From: Liolophura sinensis
Taxonomy: Eukaryota; Mollusca; Polyplacophora; Chitonida; Chitonidae
Length of the DNA stretch: 64,000 bases
Assembly: GCF_032854445.1 (NCBI RefSeq)
Contig: NC_088302.1
Span: 48,762,046 to 48,826,045 of the forward strand
Direction: 5' to 3'
Shown piece after piece: positions 11,277 through 21,445 of the stretch. The notes under the pieces were generated by a model, which was not told where the DNA came from, did no database searches, and was given only the letters and a program-made list of their open reading frames with translations. Numbering within the stretch: position 1 is the stretch's first letter; the number at the start of each line of letters is the position of its first letter. Position numbers and translations under genes: made by a program.

Positions 11277-12701
11277 ATGTCTAGAAAAGTCAGTACAGAC
11301 CAGGGTAGTACTGTTGATTTGAGCGAGACTTTTCTCAACAACATGTTGGATGGAGATTCTTCCAAATTAGACAGCCAGCAGGAAGTAGATACTAATTCTG
11401 TTAGTGGTGATCAGCCATTTTGTAGGACTGAGTTGATTGCTGCACAACACAATGATCCAAGTATTTCTTGCTTGTTTAATGATGCAGCTAAAGATGGTGA
11501 ATCTTTACCTGACCCATGCTACTACTATGTCAAGTCTGGCATATTGATGCGGCAGTGGAGGCCTCCCGATGTTTCGTTGGAGGATGAATGGGCAGTTAAG
11601 CATCAGGTAGTTGTGCCCAAGTCTTATCGTAAAGACATACTGACCATAGCGCATGAAACGCCGTTAGCAGGTCATTTAGGTGTTAATAAGACATATCATA
11701 AGATTCTCAGTCATTTTTACTGGTCAGGAATAAGGAAAGATGTTACTGAATTTTGCAGGTCTTGTCATGCATGTCAGTTAGTGGGGAAACCTAACCAGAC
11801 AATCCCCAAGGCAGCCTTGAGGCCTATTCCTGCAATTGGTGAGCCATTCAGTAGAATCTTAATAGATTGTGTTGGTCCGCTACCTAAGACAAAGTCTGGA
11901 AATCAGTATATGTTAACCATAATGTGTACTTCAACTCGTTTCCCTGAGGCAATTCCACTAAGGAATATTAATTGTATTATTTTCACTCCTGATCGGCGCA
12001 AATCTAGACAACTTTGTCACATTAACATGTTAAAGCCATATGTAGACAGAGATAGCACTGATCTCAATGTTGTACATCCTAGTGGAGTTGTTATCTCTTG
12101 TTTTCCAGTGCCAAGTTGTAAGAGAGAATTAAAGCGTTTTTTGGGCATGGCAGGTTATTATCGTAAGTTCTGTAGGAACTTTTCATTTATTAGTGAGCCA
12201 CTAACTCAGCTGTTAAAGAAAGGTGCTAAATTCTTGTGGTCCATTGAGTGTCAGAGATCTTTTGATAGATTAAAGGCCATGCTAAGCAGCGGCCCCATAC
12301 TTGTAGCACCTGATTTTAATTTACCATTTAAGCTAGCTGTTGATGCTAGTGATATATCTGCTGGGGCAGTTTTGTTACAAGAAAATGAAACGGATCACGT
12401 TGATCACCCTGTATGTTTTTTCTCTCGCAAATTTCACAAGTGCCAGAGAAATTATTCGACAATAGAAAAGGAGTGTCTGTCCTTGATTCTAGCATTACAG
12501 CATTTTAAAGTATATGTGACTTCGTCAAGTTACTCCATTGTTGTGTATGCAGATCACAATCCCTTGACCTTCTTGCACAAACTAAAAGGTAAAAACCGAA
12601 GATTGTTACGGTGGAGTTTGCTTTTGCAAGAATTTAATCTAGAGATTAGACACATAAAAGGGAAAGATAATGTGATTGCTGATTGTTTGTCACGTGTCTA
12701 G
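11277..12701 (+). CDS. Truncated integrase fused to RT connection and RNase H (pol remnant)
   Basis: 474 residues in the same frame as Gag-protease. Residues about 110-165 are the integrase zinc-binding HHCC domain (HETPLAGHLGVNKTYH ... CRSCHAC). ILIDCVGPLP carries the first catalytic Asp, then the core stops after FPEAIPLRN and resumes in the integrase C-terminal segment (TPDRRKS ... HINMLKPY). The second Asp and the Glu are absent. A second join leads to FPVPSCKRELKRFLGMAGYY, the RT thumb/connection, without the RT palm or its YxDD box. RNase H follows (DASDISAGAVLLQ, STIEKECLSLILAL, VYADHNPL) and ends at LSRV. Both large deletions keep the frame. The order integrase then RT/RNase H is directly visible and is unusual for Ty3/gypsy elements. 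The product cannot integrate or reverse-transcribe by itself. Confidence 0.85.
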   Translation: MSRKVSTDQGSTVDLSETFLNNMLDGDSSKLDSQQEVDTNSVSGDQPFCRTELIAAQHNDPSISCLFNDAAKDGESLPDPCYYYVKSGILMRQWRPPDVSLEDEWAVKHQVVVPKSYRKDILTIAHETPLAGHLGVNKTYHKILSHFYWSGIRKDVTEFCRSCHACQLVGKPNQTIPKAALRPIPAIGEPFSRILIDCVGPLPKTKSGNQYMLTIMCTSTRFPEAIPLRNINCIIFTPDRRKSRQLCHINMLKPYVDRDSTDLNVVHPSGVVISCFPVPSCKRELKRFLGMAGYYRKFCRNFSFISEPLTQLLKKGAKFLWSIECQRSFDRLKAMLSSGPILVAPDFNLPFKLAVDASDISAGAVLLQENETDHVDHPVCFFSRKFHKCQRNYSTIEKECLSLILALQHFKVYVTSSSYSIVVYADHNPLTFLHKLKGKNRRLLRWSLLLQEFNLEIRHIKGKDNVIADCLSRV

Positions 12702-12812
12702 TTGGTTTTCTGCAGCTTTGTTTTTAAAGACTGTGGTAAACGTTATTATTATTGATTATGAATATGTTAAAGAAAGTTTTATGCAAAACTTTCTTTCCCT
12801 GAAGGGTGGGGG

Positions 12813-12984
12813 TGTTATGTATGACTATTTAACGTTTTCATGTACTGTTAGTCTGCGGATCTTTGTGAAAGCATAACAGGCCCTGTTATATATGTACAGC
12901 GCGGACCGGATGGAAAGCACCTTGTTCAATGCTTTGTTTATTTCACTGAGTCTGTTTTCTGTTGCTGTTTTCAATACCGTAACA
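12813..12984 (+). repeat. 3' LTR with preceding polypurine tract
   Basis: 172 bp, matching the 5' LTR apart from a 13-bp indel and about one substitution. The polypurine tract GAAGGGTGGGGG (12801-12812) lies directly before TGTTATG. The pol frame ends about 110 nt upstream, which leaves no room for a downstream integrase. Confidence 0.9.
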
Positions 12985-12988
12985 CCAT

Positions 12989-13345
12989 GTCCGACTTTTT
13001 CCACCAGATCTGTCGTTCAACAATACCAAGCTTGACTTTCTCCACTACCACACCTGTCTTTCTCCACTACCACACCTGCATTGCTCCACGACCACACCTG
13101 ACTTTCCCCACTAATACGCCTGACTTTCCCCACCACCCCACCTGTCTTTTAACTTCACCACACCTGGCTTTCTCCACTACGCCACCTGGCTTTCTCCATT
13201 ACCACACCTGACTCTCTCCACTACAACACCTGACTTTCTCCATTATAACGCCTGATTATCAGCTCTAAAACGCATGATTTTCTCCACTACCACACCTGAC
13301 TTTCTCCTTTGCCATGTCTTTCTTTCTCCACTACTCGTTCTCAGA
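12989..13345. repeat. CT-rich minisatellite, right part
   Basis: Continuation of the 8661-9120 array (CTTTCTCCACTACCACACCTG-type units) after the LTR element. It ends in single-copy sequence that matches copy B from about 13.8 kb. Confidence 0.8.
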
Positions 13346-16300
13346 AGTCCTTCCATGTGAAACATTTCCAAACAACGTAGCTGACGTTAAATTACCCAAC
13401 TTATCCTCTTGTTTTAACTACAGTCGAGCACCTATAATCCTTCTCTCCTCGTCTACAGTCTAATTTGTCCCTTCTTTGTCCATTGTCAGCGATATTTTGG
13501 CAAACAAAGTCTCCCGTCCGTTTCTCCGTTCACGCTCTCACTCTTACCGGGATGGCCGCCCATGTGAACGCGCAAACTGCTTGCGTCACACGCGTCCTAG
13601 ACATTGACCCGAGAACAGCCAAAGTATATTGTTTAATGCCACATAGGCCCTGAGAACCATAGTGAGCTAAAATCTCTCCCTAGTAGACTAAATCTCTCCT
13701 AAGGTGTGCGTGGTGGGGAGAAAGGAAGATCTGGGAAACTTTACCCAATCTAGCAAGTAGTGTACACCACCACATAGTAATGAGAAAGATCTGGCAGATT
13801 ATTTTGCGGGAAAATTTCAAGAAACGACGTGAATGCAGATAAGATATGGAAAGGATGAACTTTCGAAAGAAATTTGGAGAAGGATTATCGAAAATAATTA
13901 GGTAATACCTTTGCCTTTCACAGATATGCTTTAAATGAACCAATTATGCTTCAGTTCGCTATAGCCGCAGCTAAGCACAGGCTCATTCTCTGTCATAGGC
14001 CCACCTGAGGAATTCCCTGTGACCTGAAATTTACAAGCTGCGTCAACCAATGAAACGCATCTAAACACACCGGCTAGCTGTTGTTATAGAATGTTTACCT
14101 TGACATTGACATCCATGACTAAATTTCCCATCACCCGCATCACACAGCTGGAAATCAGTTGCCAGTAAACTGATGCTCTTCTGTTTTTGAAAAGGCTGAC
14201 TAACCTATATAGCCTTTTAAAATTTCGGGCGAGTTGCTTGATGCTATTGTCTTGACATTTTAGTCATCGACGACGAGAGCAGCTTTCTGAAAATACTTTC
14301 CTTTATTAACGTTAAAATTTCGTTTTTGGGTCACAAATGGGTCACATAACATGAGCCATGCTGTAATACTTTGTGTTTTGACTTTCTTTGTTTCTGGGAT
14401 TTTTTTTTTTGGAGAAACCTCATACTTATGTAAGTTTTCACGTCAACAATGTATTTTAATGTTCATTGGAGATAAACATTTTTAATTCCCTCCCATCATA
14501 CGACCTGGTATAGTATATTTGCCGAAGGACAAATCGGGACAGTAATTAAATGATGACTGATCTAATTGTGTTCATGTTCTAAACAACCATCAGAGTGTGT
14601 ATCCCGTTATTGCGAGGTATTGGAGTATTTAACGTGGAAGGATCCATTGTAGAATACGCAGTCTACAATTTCGTGTGTTACACTGACAGACAAGTTACGT
14701 TTTTTGATTGATGGGAAAATAGATGGTGTTATCGCTGCAAACTTTCACATGTATGTGACAGATGTTCCGTTATTCAGACAGAACAATTTTGTTGGTGTAA
14801 CGGAGTATTTTGTTCTCCATAGAAAAACACATGTATTATGTTGTGCATGTAGCAATCTAACCTTGCGTCATATAGTAAACATAATATTAGGATAAATATA
14901 ACAGATCAGGGTGATTTTTAGAGTGAAGTGATATGACACCTGCAGCCCCTGATACTAACATCACCGTGATAATGGTCAAGCAGTATAAAGTAAATCTTCC
15001 TTACTGTTTCGTTAACCATGAATACAACGTAATAACAATTAATGCAACCATGAATACATTGTAATAACAATTAATGCAACCATGAATACAATGTAATGAA
15101 AATGTATGTACTCTTGTTACGAACCTCGTCTGTAAACATTGTATTATATTTTCTTAATTTTTTACTTGTCAGTGTCTGGCCTACATTTTTCCCTCAGTGT
15201 ACGTTATAGCCTGCAGTGTTATTCCGTCGAGAGTTCTCGAGGTTTTGGTTCCAGAATTTTCTTATATGCTAGTCTGTAAATATGAGCGACGGAGTTGTGA
15301 AACTCGCAGCCATTCATTCAAGTCCACTTTTGAGCAGTCATTTACTCAAGTCCACTTTAGGGCAGTCATTCATTTAAGTCCACTTGCGAGCAGTTATTCA
15401 CTCAAGTCCATTTGAGAGTAGTCATATTCACTCTGATTCATTCTGACGGACTTTGAAAATATCGGCTTTCATGCCATTCGACATTCGTCATTTTATTCCA
15501 TTTTCTTAACTCAGCACTTTGTGAGCTTATGTTTCGTCACTTGCTATTTTTTTTTGGAGACGTTATATTTGGAACTTGCGTGGATCATTGTCTCTTTGTG
15601 TTATTACGTAGATTTCATCCCAGTATTTTCTGAAAGTGACTTTGTGTATATTTCCTAGGAAACATACATCGACAGCTCGGCATCATGGACGCTACTGTCA
15701 ACCCATCCGCCCTGAGAAGTAACACATTCACAGGTTGTTGAGGAAGAAACCCCTTATCGAACTGCCATCCGTAGATTGAGAAATTCATCTTAAGTGTGGA
15801 TTCTATATTTACGTGCACTGACTCGCCTTTGGAAGCCCGACTATTCCATGCGGGTAATAATTTGTATTGTCTTGTAAATCATTGTCAGTTGTGTTATTTG
15901 TCTATTTTGTAAAAATATATGTATTGAACTTATTCGAGCGTTTTTGTGTTTCTTTGTTTGATCTTGTGTAAGGCCTATCGCTGATCTGAGAGTTAAACAA
16001 GCCAGTTGTTTATCATTTGTACTCTCCAATAGTGGTAGCCTTACATCTTACAGTAAAATTTACTGGCTATGTGGAGAGTGTTTACTGTTTTGTAGATGCA
16101 TGTACACAGTTTTGATTGGAGTTTAGTCAGTTTTGTAATTGCACATGCAATAAGCGCTAAAAATGTAGCATCGCCACGTGCCTTTTGCCCAGGCAAAATA
16201 CAAACACCAATCAAACCTACAGATAGTACAGATGTCAAGTAATCCGCCCGTGTGTCAATACTGTTAACTCAAACTAGGTATGTGTATTTGTACAGTAACT

Positions 16301-16390
16301 GGCGTCTTTTCCATTTGTCTATGGAAAGACAGAAAAATGTCACCTTTGCTGTGTACATGTAGGTACCAGCCAGTCTATAATCTGGAAGAA
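13346..16390. other. Non-coding part of copy A with short local repeats
   Basis: No recognisable gene. It holds a 36-bp repeat in about three units near 15020-15110 (ACCATGAATACAA...GTAATAACAATTAATGCA), with about two units in copy B. A repeat of about 30 bp, TCAAGTCCACTTT-GAGCAGTCATT, lies at 15317-15425. At 14211-14214, AGCC is the empty site of the copy B solo LTR. At 14061-14070 is the empty site of the copy B SINE. A 63-codon frame at 14704-14895 has a related frame in copy B but no known domain. Confidence 0.5.
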
Positions 16391-16631
16391 GATTTATTTA
16401 TTTATTTGATGGGTGTTTTATGCCGCACTCAAGAATATTTCACTTATACGACGGCGGCCAGCATTATGGTGGAAGGAAACCAGGTAGAGCCCGGGGTTAA
16501 TCCATGACCATCCGCAGGTTGTTGCCTGACCTTCCCATGTAGGGCCGGACCTTCCCATGTACGGTCACAGTGACTGCATTGGTAAGAGGCTCCTGGCTGG
16601 CGCGATAACCATCTGGGCCACGGAGGCCCCC
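16391..16631 (-). mobile_element. SINE, near full length, shared by both copies
   Basis: The tail ATTTATTTATTTGAT is followed by the 3' domain, the middle domain and the tRNA head ending GGGCCACGGAGGCCCC. The counterpart at 54095-54350 lies at the same place in copy B, so this insertion predates the segmental duplication. Its box B region is altered relative to intact copies. Confidence 0.8.
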
Positions 16632-16934
16632 TGGAGGGAGATTTATCTGCGTCTCCAAAACAGTGTCAAACAGATAATCACGCTTAATCGCGAGAATAGC
16701 ATATGATATCCTTCTTTTTGTTACACTACTATCTTTGGAGGTAGGGTATGTGTATGAGCTCTGTGATTGGTTGAAAATTACAGATCATTACCAAGGATAT
16801 TATTGTCAATTTACGATCCTTCAACTGGAGAGAATGTAATGTTCTGTCCAGTTGAAACACAAGACGACTTGATGCAGCTTTGGACAAATGCCATTACATT
16901 CTGCAATAATTTGTTCTTGTTATTCGGTTTTTAT

Positions 16935-17116
16935 TTTTTTTATTTTTTTTTTGATTGGCGTTTTACGCCGTACTCAAGAATATTTTCACTTACACGACGG
17001 CGGCCAGCATTTTGGTGGGTGGAAACCGGGCAGAGCCCGGAGAAAACCCACGACCATCCGCAGGTTGCTGGAAGACCTTCCCACTTACGGCCGGAGAGGA
17101 AGCCAGCATGAGCTGG
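16935..17116 (-). mobile_element. SINE, 5'-truncated, copy A only
   Basis: A perfect 14-bp target duplication TATTCGGTTTTTAT flanks it (16921-16934 and 17117-17130). Copy B has the uninterrupted single target near 54630-54650. The element is truncated at its tRNA-head side, as expected for target-primed reverse transcription. Confidence 0.88.
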
Positions 17117-17185
17117 TATTCGGTTTTTATGTATGGAAGATGTATATAACATTTTCAATCCAGGCCTAAATAATATTTTTTTAAT

Positions 17186-17503
17186 TCCATTCGTGTTTTA
17201 CACCGTTCTCAGGGATATTTCATTTATACGACAGTGGCCAGCAATGTGGTGGGATAAATTTTATGTTATTTATTTGATTGGTGTTTTACGCCGTACTCAA
17301 GAATATTTCACTTATACGACGGCGGCCAACATTATGGTGGAAGGAAACCGGGCAGAGCCCGGAGGAAACCCACGACTATCCGCAGGTTGCTGTCAGACCA
17401 TCCCACGTACGGCCGGAGAAAAAGCCATCATGAGCTGGACTTGAACTCACAGCGACCGCATTGGTGAGAGACTCCTGGGTCATTACGCTGCGCTATGGTG
17501 GGA
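17186..17503 (-). mobile_element. Two adjacent SINE copies (fragment plus longer copy)
   Basis: 17186-17256 is a diverged 3'-domain fragment (GTTTTACACCGTTCTCAGG). 17266-17503 is a longer copy running from the tail to the head region (GGACTTGAACTCACAGCGAC) and lacking the last head bases. The matching copy B region lacks both, so they are later insertions in A or are deleted from B. Confidence 0.75.
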
Positions 17504-20309
17504 GAAAAGCCCACGCCCATCCACAGATGCGTCAATATGCGTGTGTACATGTTGCCGGGTTTAAAGCCACAAGTCTGTTGTACAGTTTATTGTTCATTAT
17601 TGGCGGAGTAATAGAAATCTACCAGAGAATCAGGCTACCGTTGACTCTGGTGCGTTAAAAATATTATTTGTGTAAGTCTAAAAATATAGTCTAAAATACC
17701 AATCAAATCAATGTGATGCAGGTGATAATGCAAAGAAAAAGAAACAAAAAAACAAAAAACCCATATATATATATATATATACATATACACGCAGTCTTAC
17801 TCAACAGAATAAAAGAAAATCTGCACTGATACCTTTATGTTGACGAACAAAAGTGGCAGGGTCCATGCACTGCGCCCGTTCTCATATATCTGTACTACTC
17901 GGCTACAGAACTCACATTTGCCTAGCGCGTTACTTCCCTATAAATGTATGAGGTGAAATACATTGTAACTCTTGCCAAAGACCGAAGCAGAGTTTCAGTT
18001 AAGAGTTATCCATAGGCAGCTACAGATTGTAACATTAGGTGGTTTACGTTACAGATTCTGAATCCGAGTGCAATGCCTCGTGAACCGAAATTCACAGCGT
18101 ACTGAGGATTGACACACTAGAGACGACTGTCCAGCTGGTAAAAAAAGGTCAGGAATAATGAAATATGCCGAAATATCTGATACATTGTTGATTTGTTGGA
18201 AATTTTACCCACGAAGTAATTATTCACTATGCGTGTGTTAAAATGTCACCCATTGTAGTGTGTTAAAATGTCACCCATTGTAGTGTTTTTCTGCACAGAA
18301 GAGCCATGTTGTCAGTGAAGTAGACAACCTATTAACTACAAGTTTATTTAAGGATCCGTCACGCAAGCGCCAGCCGAAACTACTATGACATGATACCCAT
18401 TGTAGTGTGTTAAAACGGTCACTAGTTTAACATCACAATACGCCAGCAATTTCGTTGTATTTGTAATGTTCAAATATTTTTCCATGTGTTTATCTTTGTT
18501 CCAAAATAATATTTCTCAAACAATAATGATAAATGGAAACATGCCATGCTGACGTGTACGCGAAAACAACAAAGCGGATTTTGATGCACCATCTTACGTA
18601 TATTTACTTATTTATTTTCCTCTAGGCTGAATGCATAGCTCAACCTAGATTTGTTCAAATTTCGAAATGATAACATCTAACCTGAATAAAAGATAATTTA
18701 AACTACAGGTAGAAAAGTTTAACATGCGCAGACCATGTGACGCTTGACTGTACTGGAGCCAGTCTGTTCTTAGAGAATACGAACACTCGCCCACGTCACG
18801 TGATGTTTACGTGACGTTTATTATGATAATTAACCCCGTTGTCAATGAGACCTTGTCATTCCAAGGCGTACCCTAATGGATGCAAATACTTGCCCAGATT
18901 ACATGTTTTATACCACGTAACGCCAGTAATCACCGCGAAAGCAATCGGGTTGTGTGTTCTGTGAACGATTTTAGTTGAGTTGCATGGCGGTTTGTTAGCA
19001 TGGTGATTGGCAACACTCAGTCCATGTAGATATATAGGCACTACAGGCGATAATCAACAATACGTAGGCCCACACCTGTTACATCTGATGTAGAACACTC
19101 GGTCGAGTATGTTGTTTGTTCAGAAACAGGAAGGAGTGCAGTGTAATTGGGCAACATACTTTTATAGCAGTTTAAATGAAACCAGTGCAGCGCACCAGAC
19201 GGATGTTTGCATATGATAACAACATGAAGGTAATTTCTTTTAAACTGTCATGTTTTGCATCTGGATTGTATACGTCAGCTTTTAATCCGATTCATTACCC
19301 TGGCGTCAAATCAATTGAAAATGATATATAGCAAAAAATAAGCCTAGAAAATTCCCAGATACGCAAACAGTAACGTTCACTGGTTGTCTGCAAAACCACA
19401 GTGTTCTATTATACAAACATCACAGTAAATCTCAAATGCGTTCTTAGCTGTATTACACTGATATACCTTGCGATTGATACTTATTTTGCTCAGATGAAAG
19501 TCATAATAAATTACATTTTTGCCAGTTTTATCATGCATAATCTTGCTGAGAGGGTTTTCTTCAATGAGGACAAGCAAACAGTACCTCCAGAGTGGTTTTA
19601 TAAGAAGTATTTTGCGCCAAAGCCAAATTGAAGTTAAGAGTAGGAAGTTAACTTTAGAATAATATATACACGCGAAGTACACTGTGTTAATGTGACAATG
19701 TTCGTCTGCAGAATCCAGTAGTAAACATCGTTTCTACGTAAAACACAAGTGCTGTTAATGAAAAGGAAAAAATTGTATAACCCTGAAACTCCATTTTGTT
19801 ATGATTTGCTTACTGTAATATTACCGCTTTTGATATCCGCTGATGATAACCCCTACACTACATTTTGTAATGGTTTGTTTACTGTAATATATTTGTATAT
19901 GTTTAGACAAAATATTTAGTACAAAATATTTCCATTCTTTCAATTAACACTGATTGTGTTTTATGTTCGGGTATGTTTACTGTTGGAATTTGTAGAGGTA
20001 GAGTATCGTTGATGCATGAGATTCCAAGGATAAGCATTTCAGCCAGTTCTGTAAATCTTCAATGCAGAAGACCATATTGCCTAACAACCTAGACTTAAGA
20101 AAATTGCGCACGTAAATGCACAATGACGTCTGGATTTTGAATTTTGAAATAATCCAGCTGATTATAGAATTAATGCAGTTTTTATTTATGCGTTTTTCAT
20201 GATCTGGTCTATTTTTATAAAACCATGATGAGATCACTGAAAGAGATCGAGATAATTAGGACAAAAACTGCTACTTCAACTTTCAGGTCAACTAAAAACA
20301 GGTCATGAA
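17504..20309. other. Non-coding part of copy A
   Basis: No convincing gene. It contains a short TA run (17763-17781) and a 25-bp repeat GTGTTAAAATGTCACCCATT in about three units at 18230-18420. It matches copy B at about 54.65-57.69 kb through most of its length. Confidence 0.45.
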
Positions 20310-20452
20310 AATCCTCAACCATGACAATATCCTCAACCATGACAATATCCTCAACCATGACAATATCCTCAACCATGACAATATCCTCAACCATGACAAT
20401 ATCCTCAACCATGACAATATCCTCAAACATGACAATATCCTCAAACATGACA
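20310..20452. repeat. 18-bp minisatellite, 8 units (copy A)
   Basis: Tandem CCTCAACCATGACAATAT units, the last two with AACATG. Because 18 is divisible by 3, frames stay open; the minus strand reads (MVEDIV)n. The array has 13 units in copy B (57688-57920), so it is unstable. Nothing around it supports translation. Confidence 0.9.
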
Positions 20453-21112
20453 AATTCCATGGTGAAATGACAATGAAAAGTGTGGGTTATAGGATTATTT
20501 GGACCAGGTCTGTTTACATCATGTGAGTCAATTTTTAGACCATCTACCAAGAGACGTGGCGATGTTTTCATTCACAGACAAAGCATCATCTAGTTTAATA
20601 TTATCATAAATTGAACAGCCATAAGAAAACGGCTAAGAAATTAGTTTAAGGTGACTGTAGAAATATTTGCATTTATAAGACGAAATTACCGGTGCAATTA
20701 TAAAACAAACGGAAAAAAAATCAGCTTTGATGTTTTCAAACCAAAAAAAGTAGGCGTAGATTCCTGTTCTCTGTGAAATACTTTTTTAGTTCTGCTAGTG
20801 ATACTTTGCCAAAGTAAAAAACAGTAAACTGACTTAATAAACTTAATAAACTGCATTTCATACATGTATAATCTCATCTTGGTCGTGTAGATGTGGTCTG
20901 TAATTTGGTGATTGAAGTGACCCTGAAATTATGTGGCACCATGTTACAAACTCTTATAGGAATGGAAATACTCAGTAAAACAATTTCCAGTTTTGAACAG
21001 TTAACGTCCCAGCCTCAGCTCTAAATATGAGCTTAAATAGTGCAAAAAGGCTTCGCAAAAAGTCTCATAATAGATCACAGTTTGTACTTTAGGACATTAG
21101 CCAGTGCTGTGC

Positions 21113-21114
<2 letters not shown>

Positions 21115-21193
<79 letters not shown>
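21115..21193. repeat. (TA)n microsatellite
   Basis: About 80 bp of uninterrupted TA. Copy B has about 17 bp at the same place (58597-58613) and lacks about 100 bp of the following sequence. Confidence 0.9.
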
Positions 21194-21196
<3 letters not shown>

Positions 21197-21445
21197 TGTT
21201 TGTCTGATTTAGATTGTGTCAGCGAATACCTGTGCGTACAATTAGCCCACAGCACTGTGCATCGCTAGGATGACATGCCTTTTCATTCCACAGAACTTAG
21301 TTAGCCGTTTAGGGCAAAATCCTCACCTCATCCGCTCTTGTCTTATGGTATCCTGTACATTGGTACGACACGACAAATATTTATCAAGACGGAAAGGCCG
21401 GTGCAAGTCAGGATTTCATAAAAAAATTCTTGTCCCAACCTAAAT

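Larger units (their letters stand above)
9121..12988 (+). mobile_element. Ty3/gypsy-type LTR retrotransposon, internally deleted, integrase upstream of RNase H
   Basis: The element is bounded by CCAT target duplications (9121-9124 and 12985-12988) and inserted in the CT-rich minisatellite. LTRs are 185 and 172 bp, start TGTTA and end TAACA, and differ by a 13-bp indel and about one substitution, so insertion is recent. A tRNA-Pro-like primer site follows the 5' LTR and a purine tract precedes the 3' LTR. The internal region encodes Gag and protease, then a truncated integrase, then the RT connection and RNase H. This IN-before-RT order is the Ty1/copia-like order known in the Gmr1 group of Ty3/gypsy elements. 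The integrase catalytic core and RT palm are missing, so this copy is not autonomous. Confidence 0.9.
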
